A stretch of 64,000 nt of DNA, taken from positions 1-64,000 of the forward strand of contig JAHZKX010000026.1 in the NCBI GenBank assembly GCA_022600195.1. The letters run 5' to 3'. The notes beneath the pieces were generated by a model. It worked only from the letters and a program-made list of their open reading frames with translations, ran no database searches and was not told where the DNA came from. The stretch is from Planctomycetota bacterium (lineage in GTDB: Bacteria > Planctomycetota > Planctomycetia > Planctomycetales > Planctomycetaceae). Both the position numbers and the translations under genes were made by a program. Position 1 is the first letter of the stretch, and every line of letters begins with the position of its first letter. This document shows positions 10,361-24,400 of the stretch, in pieces.

Positions 10361-11575
10361 TTACCAGTCCATCCCGATCGAAATGGAACCACCGAGTAGA
10401 CTGAGGTCTCCCGATTCACTGGCAGCCGAGCCAGCACCATTCCACCACATTCCGTCCCAGGCCGCACGGACCCAGACCAGAGCACCGGTTTGCAACACAA
10501 AATCTGCTTGTGCACCAATTTGAACTTCAGCGATACTTAATGATTTTTTGCTATCTGTTTGTGCGATGGCTACAGTCGGTCCTGGAGTTCTGTCTTCTGC
10601 CGAGTATTTAGAATTTCCCCAGAGGGCGGAATACTTGATACTGGAAATCAACGAAACACTGGAAGTTCCTTTGGAGCGTCGATCAAATATTCCCAGAGGG
10701 CGTCGTGCTTCAGCAAAAACAACCAAGCCATCTCCGTCGAAACGGTGTCCGACATCTGATGAGACGGGAGCACCACTGGCAGTTCCCTCGGCACGGTATG
10801 ACTGGCTCACAGAAGCATGGCGGTAACCACCACCAAATGTTGTCTGCCAGCGTTCAAAATTCAATTCCTGACTCAAGTCAAGATCGATAGTATAGAGCTT
10901 CATATTACTGGAAACACTCATGTAGTCTCCTGCCGCCCCACCAGCAGATATTCCTCCGGTGGCTGTTTTGGTGGGCAGAGCATTAAAGAAGATGAAGTTG
11001 TTCGGGGCAACAGCACTGTTTCCCGAGTTATCTTCAAATTGGAACCAGCGAACTTGTGCACTGAGTCCTTCGTTATCAATGACACCCAGATTGATACGGG
11101 GTGCACTCTGGTAATTGTACGGGAAGTCATTGGATGTTGTGACTGTTGCCATTCCCGATTGGTCTTCTGTGAAAAACGCGGTGTCAGTATCGAAACCGGG
11201 TTTGAGGAAAACTGCTGCTGCCCCAGCGACGATTCCCAGACGTTCGTATACAGTATCATCCAGGTAAGGATCTTCGATCCAGTCTCCCTGTGTGTATTCT
11301 TCTACAGGCCCATAATACTCTCCCTGCGCGAAATTTTCGGGCATGGCAATCGGAGAAACGTCAGAAGTGCGCGGAGAAGCGGGCGCGAATGAGACGGCAT
11401 CAATTGCTGGTTCATACTCTGAAGGCTCATAGACTTCAGAAACATTTGAAATTCTGAAGACACCTTCAGATTCATTTGATGGTTTGATCGGAAAATCAGA
11501 TTGAGAATAAAGTGGCTGTATCGAAATGCAGCAGATTCCCGTGATTATCAAGCCAACGAATCCGTTCGTTCTCAT
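10361..11575 (-). CDS. Putative outer-membrane beta-barrel protein
   Basis: A 404-residue exported protein. The signal peptide covers about residues 1-24 (FVGLIITGICCISIQPLYSQ). A proline- and acid-rich N-terminal region (to about 105) is followed by alternating amphipathic strands with many aromatic residues (APRINLGVI, LSAQVRWFQF, WQTTFGGGYRHASV, LVVFAEARRPLGIF). The protein ends in an aromatic residue (SISIGMDW), as many outer-membrane barrels do. The arrangement resembles the Legionella major-outer-membrane-protein-like and BBP7-like barrels found in planctomycetes, but I cannot assign it to one of them. It probably acts as a porin or surface protein. Confidence 0.8.
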   Translation of the reverse strand: MRTNGFVGLIITGICCISIQPLYSQSDFPIKPSNESEGVFRISNVSEVYEPSEYEPAIDAVSFAPASPRTSDVSPIAMPENFAQGEYYGPVEEYTQGDWIEDPYLDDTVYERLGIVAGAAAVFLKPGFDTDTAFFTEDQSGMATVTTSNDFPYNYQSAPRINLGVIDNEGLSAQVRWFQFEDNSGNSAVAPNNFIFFNALPTKTATGGISAGGAAGDYMSVSSNMKLYTIDLDLSQELNFERWQTTFGGGYRHASVSQSYRAEGTASGAPVSSDVGHRFDGDGLVVFAEARRPLGIFDRRSKGTSSVSLISSIKYSALWGNSKYSAEDRTPGPTVAIAQTDSKKSLSIAEVQIGAQADFVLQTGALVWVRAAWDGMWWNGAGSAASESGDLSLLGGSISIGMDW

Positions 11576-12417
11576 AGCTTAATCTCTCCATTTCAGCTCA
11601 AACAAAATCGGTTGGGACTCAGATGACTGAAAGATGCTAATTAAAAACTAACCGCTCCGACAAAACACACTTTGTGATTCCAGAGTATATATTTGTTCGT
11701 AAGTACAGCAGTAGGGTCGGGCTATGTGGATAACCCACTGTCATAATTGATCGGCTCGTTATTGCCCAGAAGACCATTAAAAACGTCACATCTTGAAAAA
11801 ACAGTCCGATTTTTCGGCCAGAATGATTCAGGTGTATAGATGTTGTTCTGGTGAATCTGATCGCAGTCCAGCCGGCTATTTGGAAACATATTTCTTTAAA
11901 TCATAGCTATTAAGAGAGTTGTGGATTTAGAAAAAAAATAAAAATGCTGGTGCCAGGAAATGATTCATCGTTAGTTTTACTGTTGTCATGCGTCTGTATC
12001 ATGAGATTTTCAAATGATAACAAAGGGTGGAGAGAACAGATCCGAGATTTATTTTTATCAACTTGTTTATTTCTTATGTAGATTTTGTGTTGCTTGCATG
12101 ACTGTTACAAATGGAATGGGGCAGTTATATTTTACCTATTTTACGCAAATTTCTTTGACATCGGTTCAGACTAGTTTTTAGCATCAAAGACTGGGTTTCT
12201 GTCTTTATGCAGAAATCAACTAAAGCAATTGAGTGTTCGAACGTTCTGTTTGCAGGGCGGTCTTGTTTTAGAGCTCATTGAATTGAATCAGAGATTGACA
12301 ACTAACAACAAAACATATTGGTATTTTGGATTACTTAAATAATGGAAGTGTGATGTGAAAACTCACTTCATTTATAGTAAAATGCCATAGCAATTTAGAG
12401 TTTATGGGAGACAGCAG
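11576..12417. other. 842-bp AT-rich intergenic region upstream of the giant gene
   Basis: The longest non-coding stretch in the window, between divergent genes. It is AT-rich, with no tRNA, no family-like open frame and no long inverted repeat. Close to the giant gene are a TTGACA at 12295-12300, a small inverted repeat (GAAGTG at 12345-12350, CACTTC at 12364-12369) and a TATAGT at 12373-12378. GGGAGA just before ATG 12418 is a good ribosome binding site. The size suggests regulatory input or a long leader RNA; none can be proved by eye. Confidence 0.5.
12295..12323 (+). promoter_or_regulatory. Weak sigma70-like promoter candidate of the giant gene
   Basis: A perfect TTGACA lies at 12295-12300, but the hexamers 15-18 bases downstream match TATAAT poorly (TATTGG, TTGGTA). 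A transcript from here would have a leader of roughly 90 bases before ATG 12418. Offered only as a candidate. Confidence 0.25.
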
Positions 12418-15400
12418 ATGTTACTGACATCTTGGGTCGAGTCGATGCGAGTTGCTTTCGAAAAAAGCCGTAAGGCTACATTGAATCCTCGTCGCCGACT
12501 ACAGCTTAGAAGTATGCCTTCTTCAGCACGTCAGAAAATCCAACGCAGAGTTGCTATAGAGCAATTGGAAGATCGAACTCTTCTGACCTCTCTGATTATC
12601 AATCAGCTGACTCCCGGGCTGGGAGTGACGCTTGATAACTCTGTATTGGACCCGGATGCTGATGGTGTCTCAAATTTTGACTCGATCATTTTTGAAGATC
12701 TGACCATTAACGCGACATCCGGCCCTGCGGTCTCGATAGATCTTGACAATTTAACATTTACAGAACCATTCGACATTCTGTTTGATAACGTGTCTATTTC
12801 TTCGACCAGCGGAATTGGCGTTGATATCGAACTTTCGAATTTATTAGTCGATACGATTGCTGTTGACAGTTCGACGATTTCGGGAAGCGTGGGAAATGCC
12901 TTTAATGTAGATTTGACCAATGTAATTTTCAATGAGTTTAATATCGTCGATTCTACTTTGACGGGCCAGACAGGCGCCGGCACGACTGTGGCGTTGAATG
13001 CTTCTACGATAGAAGAGACTTCTATCAGGCGTTCGACGATTGATGGGATTGCCTTTGATGTCACGAATGGGTCCGTTTTACGTCACACAACAATGACCGA
13101 TAACAGCATTTCCGGAGCAACCGGAAATGATGGTGTCAGTCTGAATCTGGTTGATTCCATCGCTGAAGAATTTCGGCTGACGAATAACAACGCCATTCAG
13201 GGAGTTTCTATCAATGTTGATGACACTGTCGATGGCGGTGCTGCTTTATTGACGGAATTGTTCATTCACAGCAATAGCATTACCGGCAATACAGAAGGTG
13301 CCGGTGTTAGTCTGACATTGAATAATGTAGACCAGTTTGTTTCGATTACAGATAACTCAATTACTGACAATAGCAGTCATGGAGTGGTCTTTGATCATAC
13401 CGATGGCGACTTGAGCGGCGATATTTCTGGAAACGTGATTGCAAACAATGTTGGCCACGGAATCTTCTTTTCTCCGACGACCACCAATCCCGTTCCAACC
13501 GGAGATGGTGCACCTGGTGTACCTGCCTTTGTGGGGGTGCCTGGCCCGACTGACAAAATTGACTTTTCCGGGGTACGGAATGAAGTTCAACTGATAACAT
13601 TCGCCGGTATTCCCACTGGGGGAACTTATACCATTTCCTATACCGGAGGAGATGGGGTTACTGAAACGACAGCTGGGATTCTGGCGACGTCAACCGCGTC
13701 CCAAGTCAAAGCTGCGATGGTTGCTGCCTTCAGCGAAATTGGAGTCGGCGATATCCTGGTAAATGGAAACTTCCAGGACGGATACGAAGTGGAATTTATC
13801 AATGCCGTCGGTGGAAGGAATATAAATCCACTGACAATCGATCCTGCGGGTTTCAATAGTTCACCGGCTACAGTGACCGTCACGCAGACTACAGCCGGGA
13901 ATGTCAATGAAATTCAGCATTTTGAAGTATCGACTGTCCCCACATTCGGATTTTTTCAGCTGAGCTTTTTAGGCGAAACGAGAACCTTGGCGTTTGGTAA
14001 TGCTGATCCTTCCGATCCATTGGCGGTTGCTGCGATTGCGACTGCCTTGAACGATATGGCGGTCACTGCGAATCCTAATTTCTCAGGAAATCCGATTGTC
14101 GTAACGAGTACTGGAACTGGATTTGACATTGAATTCACAGGTACGATGGAAAAACGCGATGTACCACCGATTACGGTCGATGCCTCAGGGTTGCGGTTGT
14201 TTGTGGATGTTGTGGTTGGCCCTGTACAAGTTAATCCAAACAAGCCTTCTCCTCAGACGATTACGTTTGTGAGCATTGATGAATTTGGTGTCCCGTCGAT
14301 AGAGACACCGACCGGCGGTGTATTCCGACTTACGTTTCAGGGAGAGACCACAGGCGATATCGCCATTGACGCTGACCCGGCAGTGACTGCCGCCAACATT
14401 GAAGCGGCATTAGAGGCACTTCCCTCTGCGACAACAAAAACAGGTATTGAAGGTGACTTTTTCGTCACCGGTGATTTTGCAACCGGATTTGTTATTGAGT
14501 TCAATGAGATTCAACATTTGTCGATGATCGGTTCTAATGATCCGACCTTTGGTACCTTTGATATCACTTTTCTTGGACAGACAGCGCAATTTCCGTTTTC
14601 CGTTGCCATTCCCAGCAATTTCAATGCAACAGTGCTTGAAAACGCATTAAATAATATTGCCAATGGCCAGGGTTTTGCTGGTTCACCTGTGAATGTCGTC
14701 CCGGCTGGAAACGGTTATGACATCATTTTTCTGGATTCTGGGACACTGTCCAATGTTGATATTCCTCAGATTACCAGCGATGCCTCACAAATGCAGTTCA
14801 ATATAGTCATCGCAAACTCAGTTCAGGGTAATGGCACAACAGACGAAGTACAAACGTTGGATTTCTTTAATTCCCAGGGGGGATTCCCGTTTACCTTCGC
14901 CGCCAATAACATCGATATTACCAATCCACCTGTCGGTGCTGCATTTACGATCACATTTGCAGGCGAAACGACGCAGGGAATTGTGATCGCTGCGACTCCT
15001 GCAGGTACAGCTGCCAACATTGATGCAGCTCTGGAAGCATTGATTTTTGCGACAGGCCCGGATGACTTTGCCGTTACAGGCGATTTTGTGAACGGTTTTG
15101 TAATCACGTTCCAGGGCGACCTGGGTATGGCAAATATGCCCTTGATGTTTGCAAATGTCTTTCCGCTCGATGTCATTCCTGGAACTCTGGTGGGTAATTT
15201 CGATATCTCGATCGTTGTACCAATTGTCGGCACTACATTCTCCGCTGATCCTTTGGACCCATTCGCTCTGACTCCTTCTGTCGACATTGTTGCAACAACT
15301 ACGACTCAGGGGATTGAGCTGAATGAACAGCAAACGATCTCGATCCCAAATGTTCCCGGTGGTGGAACCTATGATCTGGATTTCCCCCTGAGTACAAATG

Positions 15401-18400
15401 GTCCCGTGACACTTGCCTTTGATGCGACGGCGGCTGATGTACAGGCTGCATTAGAAAGCCTGGATTCAATTGGTGTGGGTAATGTACTGGTTACCGGCTC
15501 TGTGTTTACCGGTGGTTTTGTTGTTGAGTTTATTGGCACTTTCCGGGCAGAGTCTCCCAACGCGGAAATCATTATCGATGATACGGGAATTCTGATTGTT
15601 GTACCCACGGTCACGACGATTGCGGAAGGCACGACGCTGAATGAAGTTCAGGAAATATTTGTCGATGGAACTCCAACTGCTGGTGATTTCACCTTGAGCT
15701 TTGATGGTGCGACAACGGGGCCGATTGCCTTTGACGCGGATGCTGCTGCGATTATCGCCGCACTTGATCTCTTACCGACAATTAGTGCAGCTGATGTGAT
15801 GGTGCGTGGCACAGCATTGACCGGATTTGAAATTGAATATGTTGGAAATCTGGCGACCATTAACACACCGCAGATCAGCGTTGATGATACCAATTTAACC
15901 GGCGCCACATTGACAGTGAAAACGACATCCGTAGGCGGTTACTTGAGAGGGATTCGTGGTAACTCAATCACCGGAAACACTGGTGCGGGTGTGGAAATAG
16001 ATCTGGACATGTTTACTTCCTTCTTCGCAGACATCTCTGGAAACACAATCAGTTCGAATGAAACAGTCGGTGTGAAATTAACAGCCGCCGATGCTACTAT
16101 TCTGCATAGCATTGATTTCAGCCTGTCAGTCGATGGGAATACCATGAGTGACAACCGCGGTGCAGGTGTCGTGGTCAGTATTCAAGATACTGCAACCGGT
16201 GATCTCAGCCTCACTAACAATACAATTACCGAGTCCCGCAATGACAATGATACTTCCACTCCTTTTGCCGGGGCTGCCATCTATGTGGATTTGTTAGGTA
16301 CGGATGTCAGTTTTGAAGCACTTAGTCAACTGCGTGACCTGACAATTGATGGTAACTACCTTGGAATCGATGCTGCCAACACCGGCGGCCTGGGGAATGC
16401 TCAAAATGGTATCACAATCCATATTGAAGAATCGACGATTATTGATCGAACTCAAATCTCCAATAATGTGATTTCGAATAACATCGGTGGTGGTATCTTC
16501 TTCCACCGTGAAGATGATGCCCGCGTAGGTCGGGCCATTGTTGATCCCATTGTTGGTGAAGAACGTGCCGTGTTGATTCACAACAATACGATTACAGGAA
16601 ACGTTGAAGGTATCTCTGTTCTGGCACAAAATGGTTCTCTGACGACCACTGATTTCGAAATCAAAGACAATGTGATCTCTAGTAACGTGCGTGATGGTGT
16701 GAGTCTCCATGCTGAAGCAGATGCCACCATCTTTGCTGATATTATCAATAATGTGATCACATTTAACGCACAAAATGGTATTGAATTAACCACACGGACC
16801 ACAAGTTACTTTGGAACTGACCGTCGTGATATTGCGGGTACCTGGATTCAAAATGAAATCAGTAATAACACACGTCATGGAATTCGGATTTCCGGACGAA
16901 TCGGAAACCGCGTGGATCTGGCGCCTCACTATTTATTCATTGGATTGGATGGGGTTGATCCCATTACCGGTGAAGATCGGGGGAACCTGATTGAGAGCAA
17001 TGGTCGTGATGGAATTCAAATTGCCGCTCATCAGGATCGTATAAATGGAAATGTCAAAATTGCCAATAACTCGATTCTCTCCAATGCCACAGGTGGTCTG
17101 GAAATTTTAGGGGAAGGGCTAAGTTCCTCGATCGATGAAAACCTGATCGCCTTTAATACGGGCAAAGGGATTGATATCAATTCTAATAGCTTTAGTTCCG
17201 GCGGTCAGACAGTATTTATGCGGAACAATGTCATTACCGAAAATACGGGCGATGGTGTGGAAATACTGGCTGCAAATAGTATTTCCCACTCTGAAGATGG
17301 GTTTACACAAACGCTAACCCTGTTTTCTTCGGGAAAGACAAGTGTCACTGCCATCGGCAACTTTATCGACAACAATGGTGGTCGTGGTGTCGACCTTCAG
17401 ACCGAAGAACGGGCCAATTCTGATTTCATCTTTGGTGATGGTACAGAAACGGGTGCGAACCGCATCGTATCGAATGCCCTTGAAGGATTTTATGTCGTTA
17501 CAACGGCTTCCCGTGGTCAGGATCAGGATGCAAACAGCACGGCAGCCCTGGATGTCACAGGAGATCCGTTCTTCTCGGACGCTGATATGGTCTTACAGGT
17601 GGCTACCAACTACATCCAGGATAACGGTGTGAACAGTGGTTTTTCAACCACTGGTATGGTCATGCGGATTGGTACTTCAGACTCCGCTCGGAACTTTACG
17701 GACCAGACTCCAGGGAATGCCGGTAGTGTGGGTGATGAAGGTAGCGGTGATGCCGCCAATGGTCGATCCAATGTCTCGATCACAAATAATGAATTTGAAG
17801 GTAACTTTGGTGAAGATGTTTATTTTGAATCCTTCACCTCTACCGTGGACCCACCAACGACTCAGGATAATTGGGATAGCGCAGCAAACCCACCTTTCCG
17901 AGTACTTAGTTCCTACCATCGTGATCCATTAGCCAAATTGAATCTGGTATTTCAAGGGAATACTGGTAACGGTTTGGATGTGGTCAATTCGGGAGCGTTC
18001 TATAACAATGCAGAAATCGAATTTAAGTCGCGCGTTCGAAATGGTACTCCAGCTCCAAATCCGGATGGTCCCTTTTCGAGTGCAACGCGTCGACGTAACG
18101 CGCAACGTGTTGCCTCACGAACTAACTTAGCACCGTCCAGTGCACCCAATCCTGCACCCACTGCAGTGGGTACTGTGGCAAATGCATTCCTCTCCGCTCC
18201 CGGCGGACCCATTCAGATTACGACGACAAACCCGCATGGTTTGTTTACATTTGATACTGTTGAGATCACTGGTGTGTTATCAGACGAACTTTCTGGTGGA
18301 TTCGGCTTCAGTGATTACAACCCTGCGAATGGCGTGTTCGTAATCGATGTGATTGACGCAAATAACTTTACTTTAAGGAGTACCGAAGGTGCCGATCTGG

Positions 18401-21400
18401 GTAATGTTATCCAGAACAGAGGAACCTGGTCTAATAATAATAATGGTGCATTCCTGTATGACGGAATGGGTGTCAGTACATTCCGTATTGCACAAGGCTT
18501 TGATGGAGTGGGTAATGGTTTTCAGTCCGGTGATTCATTCTTAAGCTCTGCATTTCTTGGTAGCTCATTCGGAGAGCTCAATTTTGAGTGGGATATCTGG
18601 ACTCCCGACGCTGATACATTCCTGGTTCCAACGGTTCAAACTTTTTTGACAGCAGATATTTCTGTGGCCGTTCCTGATCCGACAACCGGAGCCATTGATC
18701 CACTGATTATCTCCTTTACGGAAGATGTGGTCGGCGTTGATATCAGTGATTTTGTGTTGTTGCGGGATAATGTCGTTGTTGATCTGGTGGCTGAAGGGGC
18801 GATACTGACGCAACTCACATCACGCACGTTTGAATTGGATTTAACTTCGGTGACAGGCATCGAAGCAGAATATGATCTACGTCTGGTGACAGACGGTTCG
18901 ATCTCTGATGCAAAATACATTAACCCATTCGCACCCCTGGGTAGCGCTGCTCCCGTCAACTTCCTGTCCTTCGGCGATGTGGAGCGGTTCACCGTTGATA
19001 CGACAATTCCTGTCGCGGATATTGTAGATGTAAGTCCCGATCCGCGTAGTGATGCTGCCGGTGAAGTGGTTGTGAATTTCAGTGAAGATGTGATCGGCGT
19101 TGATCTGAGTGATTTTACCATCACATTCGATGGCGGTCTTCCAGTTAGTCTGGATTCCACACCCGCTACTTTGACTCAAGTGACCGGTAGCCAGTTTGTA
19201 CTCGACTTGAGTAAGGTTTCCGGTTTGTCTGGCGATTATGTTTTGACGCTTAACGCTGGGGGATCTTCGATTACCGACCTGGCTGGAAATGCTCTGGCAG
19301 CAAATGCCACTGATATGTGGAGCAATGATACACTGGCTCCGATTGCACAATTTGTGAATGTGGTAGACCCCGTTGCTTCAGGTACTGATCCATTCTTCTT
19401 TGTGGAGTTGAATTTTTCTGAAAATGTGACGGGTCTTGCACTCTCTGATTTCACATTGGATGATGGTCAAGGAAATGTTGTCAATCTTGCCACAACGAGT
19501 GCGACAATCAACACGATTACTCCTGCCAATTATGAAATTGTGTTAGGAACTCTGGCAGACGTGAATGGGATCTATACGCTGACTTATCATTCCGAAGCAT
19601 CTGCAGTACAGGACGCCTCCGGAAACGAAGTTTCAGGTTCGACTTCTGAGTCCTGGCAAAAAGGTCTCGAAGTGATCGCGCCAACGGCAGGGATTCAGGA
19701 CATCACACCGGACCCCCGTCCTTCCGGATCTGTTGTAGGCGTCGTGACGATTAATTTCTCTGAAGATGTCACTGGCGTTGCTCTCTCTGATCTTGAGTTG
19801 CTTTTTGACGATGGTAGTGGTCCGATCAGTATTGGTTTAGGAGCCTTAACTCTTACGACCGTGAATGCATCTACGTATCAGATCAATTTGAGCACAGTGA
19901 CAGCCCTTGATGGTGATTATACATTCAACTTGCTGACGACGGGATCGATTGCGGATCTTGAAGGAAATTTATTTACGACCGGCGCCTCTGACAGTTGGCG
20001 TACGGGTGGTACGGGTCCGGTAGCGACGATTGAAGATCTGCCCGATGTTCTGGTCACGAATGCCGGCGTTGTCACTGTGACTTTCGACCAGGCTGTGACC
20101 GGCGTTGATATCACTGATTTCCAACTGACACTCAATGGTCAGGATGTTTCACTTGCGGGTCTGAGCGTGACGCCCATCAGTGGAACTCAGTATTCCATCG
20201 ATTTGAGCAGCGTTACCTCTGTGTATGGCAATTATGCATTGACTCTGGTTGCTGCCGGTTCCAATATTCGCAACATCTCCAGTGATCCTGTATTAACAGA
20301 TGCCACTGAAACCTGGGTGGCAAGTTCGAACATCAATTTAAATCTTACCGTTCCCGTCTTAGCTGATGGAATTGATTCGGTTTCCGGCGATGGAGTCATC
20401 GGTGATGGATCGGCGGGAACTCAGACGTTGCGTGCTGCCATTCAGGAAGCAAACGCTCTGGCTGGTTCAAATAGCATTGATCTCGCCGCTGGTACTTATG
20501 TACTGAGCATTGGTGGAATCGATGAAGATCTATCCGGAACGGGTGACTTGGACATTCGCGATAATCTGACGATTCGCGGTCAAGGTGTTGGCGTTACGAT
20601 CATTGATGGTGGTGCCCTGGATCGTATTTTCCAGGTCTTTGCCGGAATTACATTGAATCTGGAAAATCTGACGATTACCAATGGAGCCTTAACGGGTAGT
20701 TCCGATGGAGCTGGTATTCGAAACAGTGGTACGACGACTTTAACCAATGTGGAAGTGACTGGAAACGTTGCCGCGGACAGTGCTGGTGGTCTGAATAATA
20801 CAGGTCTGATGATTCTTGTCGACAGTACTGTTTCAGGAAACAGTGCTGGCGGAAGTGGTGGTGGTATCCGTAATACGGGAACTCTCGAAGTCACTCGAAG
20901 TACCATCAGTGGCAACAGCACCGCACGCGATGGTGGTGCCATCTTCAATGCCGGTGCCGGGAATGTGACGTTATCCAATTCTACGTTCTCAGGTAACCAT
21001 TCAGATCGCAGTGGTGGTGCGATTCGAAACACGTCTACGCTGACTGCTACGAACAACACATTTACGCTCAATGATGCAGGGACAAACGGGGGGGCCATTT
21101 CCAATACCGGAACTTCTACTTTGCAGAATAACCTGGTACTTGCAAACACTGCTGCAACCAATGGTGAACTAAACGGAGATTTTATCAGTCTGGGAGGCAA
21201 CCTGACTGGGTTGCTTGGTTCTGCGACCGGAATTGGTGCTTTAGATATTGTTAATGTGGTAGATCCGACACCGGTTCTTGATTTAACATTAGCAGACAAC
21301 GGCGGCCCAACGCTTACACATGCACTACTCCTGGGAAGTATCGCCATTGATGCAGGTGCAAGTATTGGTGTGGACGAATTTGAACAACGGGGAAGCGCAC

Positions 21401-24400
21401 GAATTTTGGGAAGCAGTGTCGATGTTGGAGCTGTCGAATTTGGTGCGATCTTTGTAAACAGTTTACTGGATACAGTCGATGTGACTCCTGGAGATGGAAT
21501 CGCAGCCGATGCGGATGGAAATATCACCTTGCGAGCTGCCATTATGGAAGCCAACGCATTATTTGGTGATTCTGTCATCATACTCGGACCAGGAATGTAT
21601 GATTTGACAATCTTGAATCAGATTGACTCTGATCTGGATGATGCATCGACGGGCGATTTAGATATAACAGATTTCACGGGTAGTTTAACAATAACAGGTG
21701 CGGGTAACGGTCAAACCATTATTAACGCATCTGCACTGGATGACCGTGTGTTTGATGTGCTTGTTGGTATTGATTTGACTCTGGAAGGAGTAACCATCAC
21801 CGGTGGTCATGCGGTTGATGGAAGCGGTGGTGGTATCCGTAATCTAGGAACACTATCTCTGTTGAATACGGTTGTAGATGCGAATACTGCTGACATAAAT
21901 GGTGGTGGAATTCTCAATGGTCAGCTTGATCAACAGGGAACATTAAATCTGTTGAATAGTACAGTTTCCAATAACAGTGCTGTTGACGGTGGCGGTATTT
22001 TCAATAATGACCAGTCAACGGTGACTCTGGTCGATTCTGGTGTCACTGGAAATACTGCCTCCAGTGATGGTGGTGGTATCTTCAATGAACTTGAGGCCAC
22101 AATTGATCTGACACGCAGTTCAATTTCAGGTAACACAGCCACGTTGGATGGTGGTGGTATCTACAATAATGATCTGGCCAGCCTCACGATTAACGACAGT
22201 AAAGTGAACAGCAATACGGCGGATCAGGGAGCAGGTATCTTCAACGAAGAAGCCGCTGCTCTGACAATCAACCGAACAACCGTGTCAGGAAACAACGCGT
22301 TACTGCACGGTGGTGGTATTTACAATGATGAAGGCGTGGTTTTACTCAGCGATGTTTCCATCTTAACTAACATGGCAGCCAGCGATGGTGGTGGTCTTTA
22401 CAATGCTTCCGCTGGTGATGTAACGATTAACAACAGTTTCTTCGATGATAACTCTGCAGACCGGGATGGTGGAGCCATCGCGAACTTTGGAGTTAGTCTG
22501 TCTTTGACCGGGACGATCATCAGAGACAGTGAAGCATTGAGGAATGGTGGTGGTTTATTCAATGATCAGGAAGAAGGGGCCGTGAATCTGACTTCTACTT
22601 TGCTGATCAACAATGAAGCCGTTGCCGGTGGTGGTATTTATAATCAGGAACTGGGAACGATCAACCTCGATCTTTCTGCCGTGACTGCTAACATTGCCAG
22701 CACAAATGGTGGTGGTATTTATAATAAGGATGATGCCACACTCAATCTGCTAAGAAGCACCGTGGATGGTAATGTTTCGGCGAATGATGGAGCTGGTATC
22801 TTTAACGAGCACAACGCTCAATTGAACGTCGTCAACAGTACTGTTTCGAATAATATTGCCGCTCATTTTGGGGGTGGTATCTATAACAACTCAATCGCTC
22901 TGGCAAATGTTGAGAACGCGACCGTCTCAGGCAACGATGCTGCAGAAGGTGGTGGGATTTATAATGATGAAGAAGGAAGCATGGAAATTACCAATGCGAC
23001 CATCTTCGATAATTCCGCAACGACCGGTGGTGGAGTCCTGAATGCCGTCGATGGTTATGTGAGTGTTGCGAACTCAATCATCGCTGGCAATGACAGTGTT
23101 TCTCCTGGTCCCGATGTCACAGGGGATTTTGATTCTCGTGGAAATAACCTGATTGGTGTTGGTGGAGTTTCTACTGGTTTCACCGATGGTGTCGACGGAG
23201 ATTTAGTGGGATCATTCGGGGCGCCAATTAGTCCTGGTCTGGGAGCATTACAAGACAATGGTGGATCCACCTTTACTCATGAGTTGCTAGGCGGAAGTCT
23301 GGCACGTGATGCAGGTAACAATTTCTATGCTCCCACAGATGACCAGCGTGGTTTTGCCCGTTTATTCGATGGCGATGGAAACGGTTCATTGATTGTTGAT
23401 ATCGGAGCATTTGAATCTGGATATATTGTGACCAGCTTTGGTGATTCTGTTGATGCTGCTCCCGGAGATGGTGTGAGTGTTGATGAAAACGGCCAAAGCA
23501 CATTGCGTGCAGCCGTCATGGAAGCCAATGCTCGTGCAGGAGCCGATACGATTCTGTTGGGCACAGGAGTTTACACTCTCTCCCTGTTTGGCCAGTATGA
23601 AAACAACTCCTTGCTGGGTGACCTGGACATTACAGACGATTTAACCATTATCGGTGCGGGTTCAGGCCGAACCTTTATTGACGCCGACTTCCTGGACCGT
23701 ATCTTCCATATCTTCACAAATATTAATGTTTCCATTCGCGGCGTGACGCTTGTGAATGGAAGTGTTACACGTGTGGAAGACGGTGGTGCGATTCTGAACT
23801 TTGGTAACCTGACATTGGAAGATGTGACAATTGAGAACAGTCTCGCCAACCGTGGTGGTGCTCTGTTCAACAATGGGACCGTCAACATGACGGACAGCTT
23901 CTTCCATAGCAATACTGCAATTGCTGAAGGGGGAGCCATCTTCAATAACGATTCTGGTACGATCACCATCGATATGAGTACCATTTCCGGCAACGATGCT
24001 GAAAATGGTGGTGGTATCTTCAACTCCACAGGGGGAACTCTGGGAGTCAACGACACGACAATCGACGGCAATACTGCAACGGTTGCCGGTGGTGGTGTGT
24101 TCATTTCAAATGAAGTGGCTGTGGGGAATGGTGAAGGTGGTAGCGGCGGGGCTGTGCCTGCGGCCACAAGTGCGGTTGTGTTAGCAGAAACGTTTGAATT
24201 ACACACTAGTCCTAAATACGATTACGCAGCAGCTGGCATCTTGAGTGAAGCTCCTCCATTTCCAGTCAGCGATACGTTCAACCTGAGTTCGCTGCCCGGG
24301 GCTAACTTCACGATTTATCTCGATTTCAATGGGCACACGACAACTGGCACACAGTGGAACACCTTTTTCAATCAGAATACGATTGTTACCCCTGCTTATG

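Noticed and set aside
20580-21581. 333-residue open frame on the minus strand inside the giant gene
   Set aside because: Rich in Pro, Ser and Ala with no domain motifs; it mirrors the Gly/Asn/Thr-rich beta-helix code of the plus strand, as do several other minus-strand frames in 12603-28226.
20700-23100. Regularly spaced GGTGGTGGTAT-like motifs resembling a repeat array
   Set aside because: They are codons for the GGGIYN turns of beta-helix coils, with coding spacing and diverged intervening sequence; not a CRISPR or satellite.
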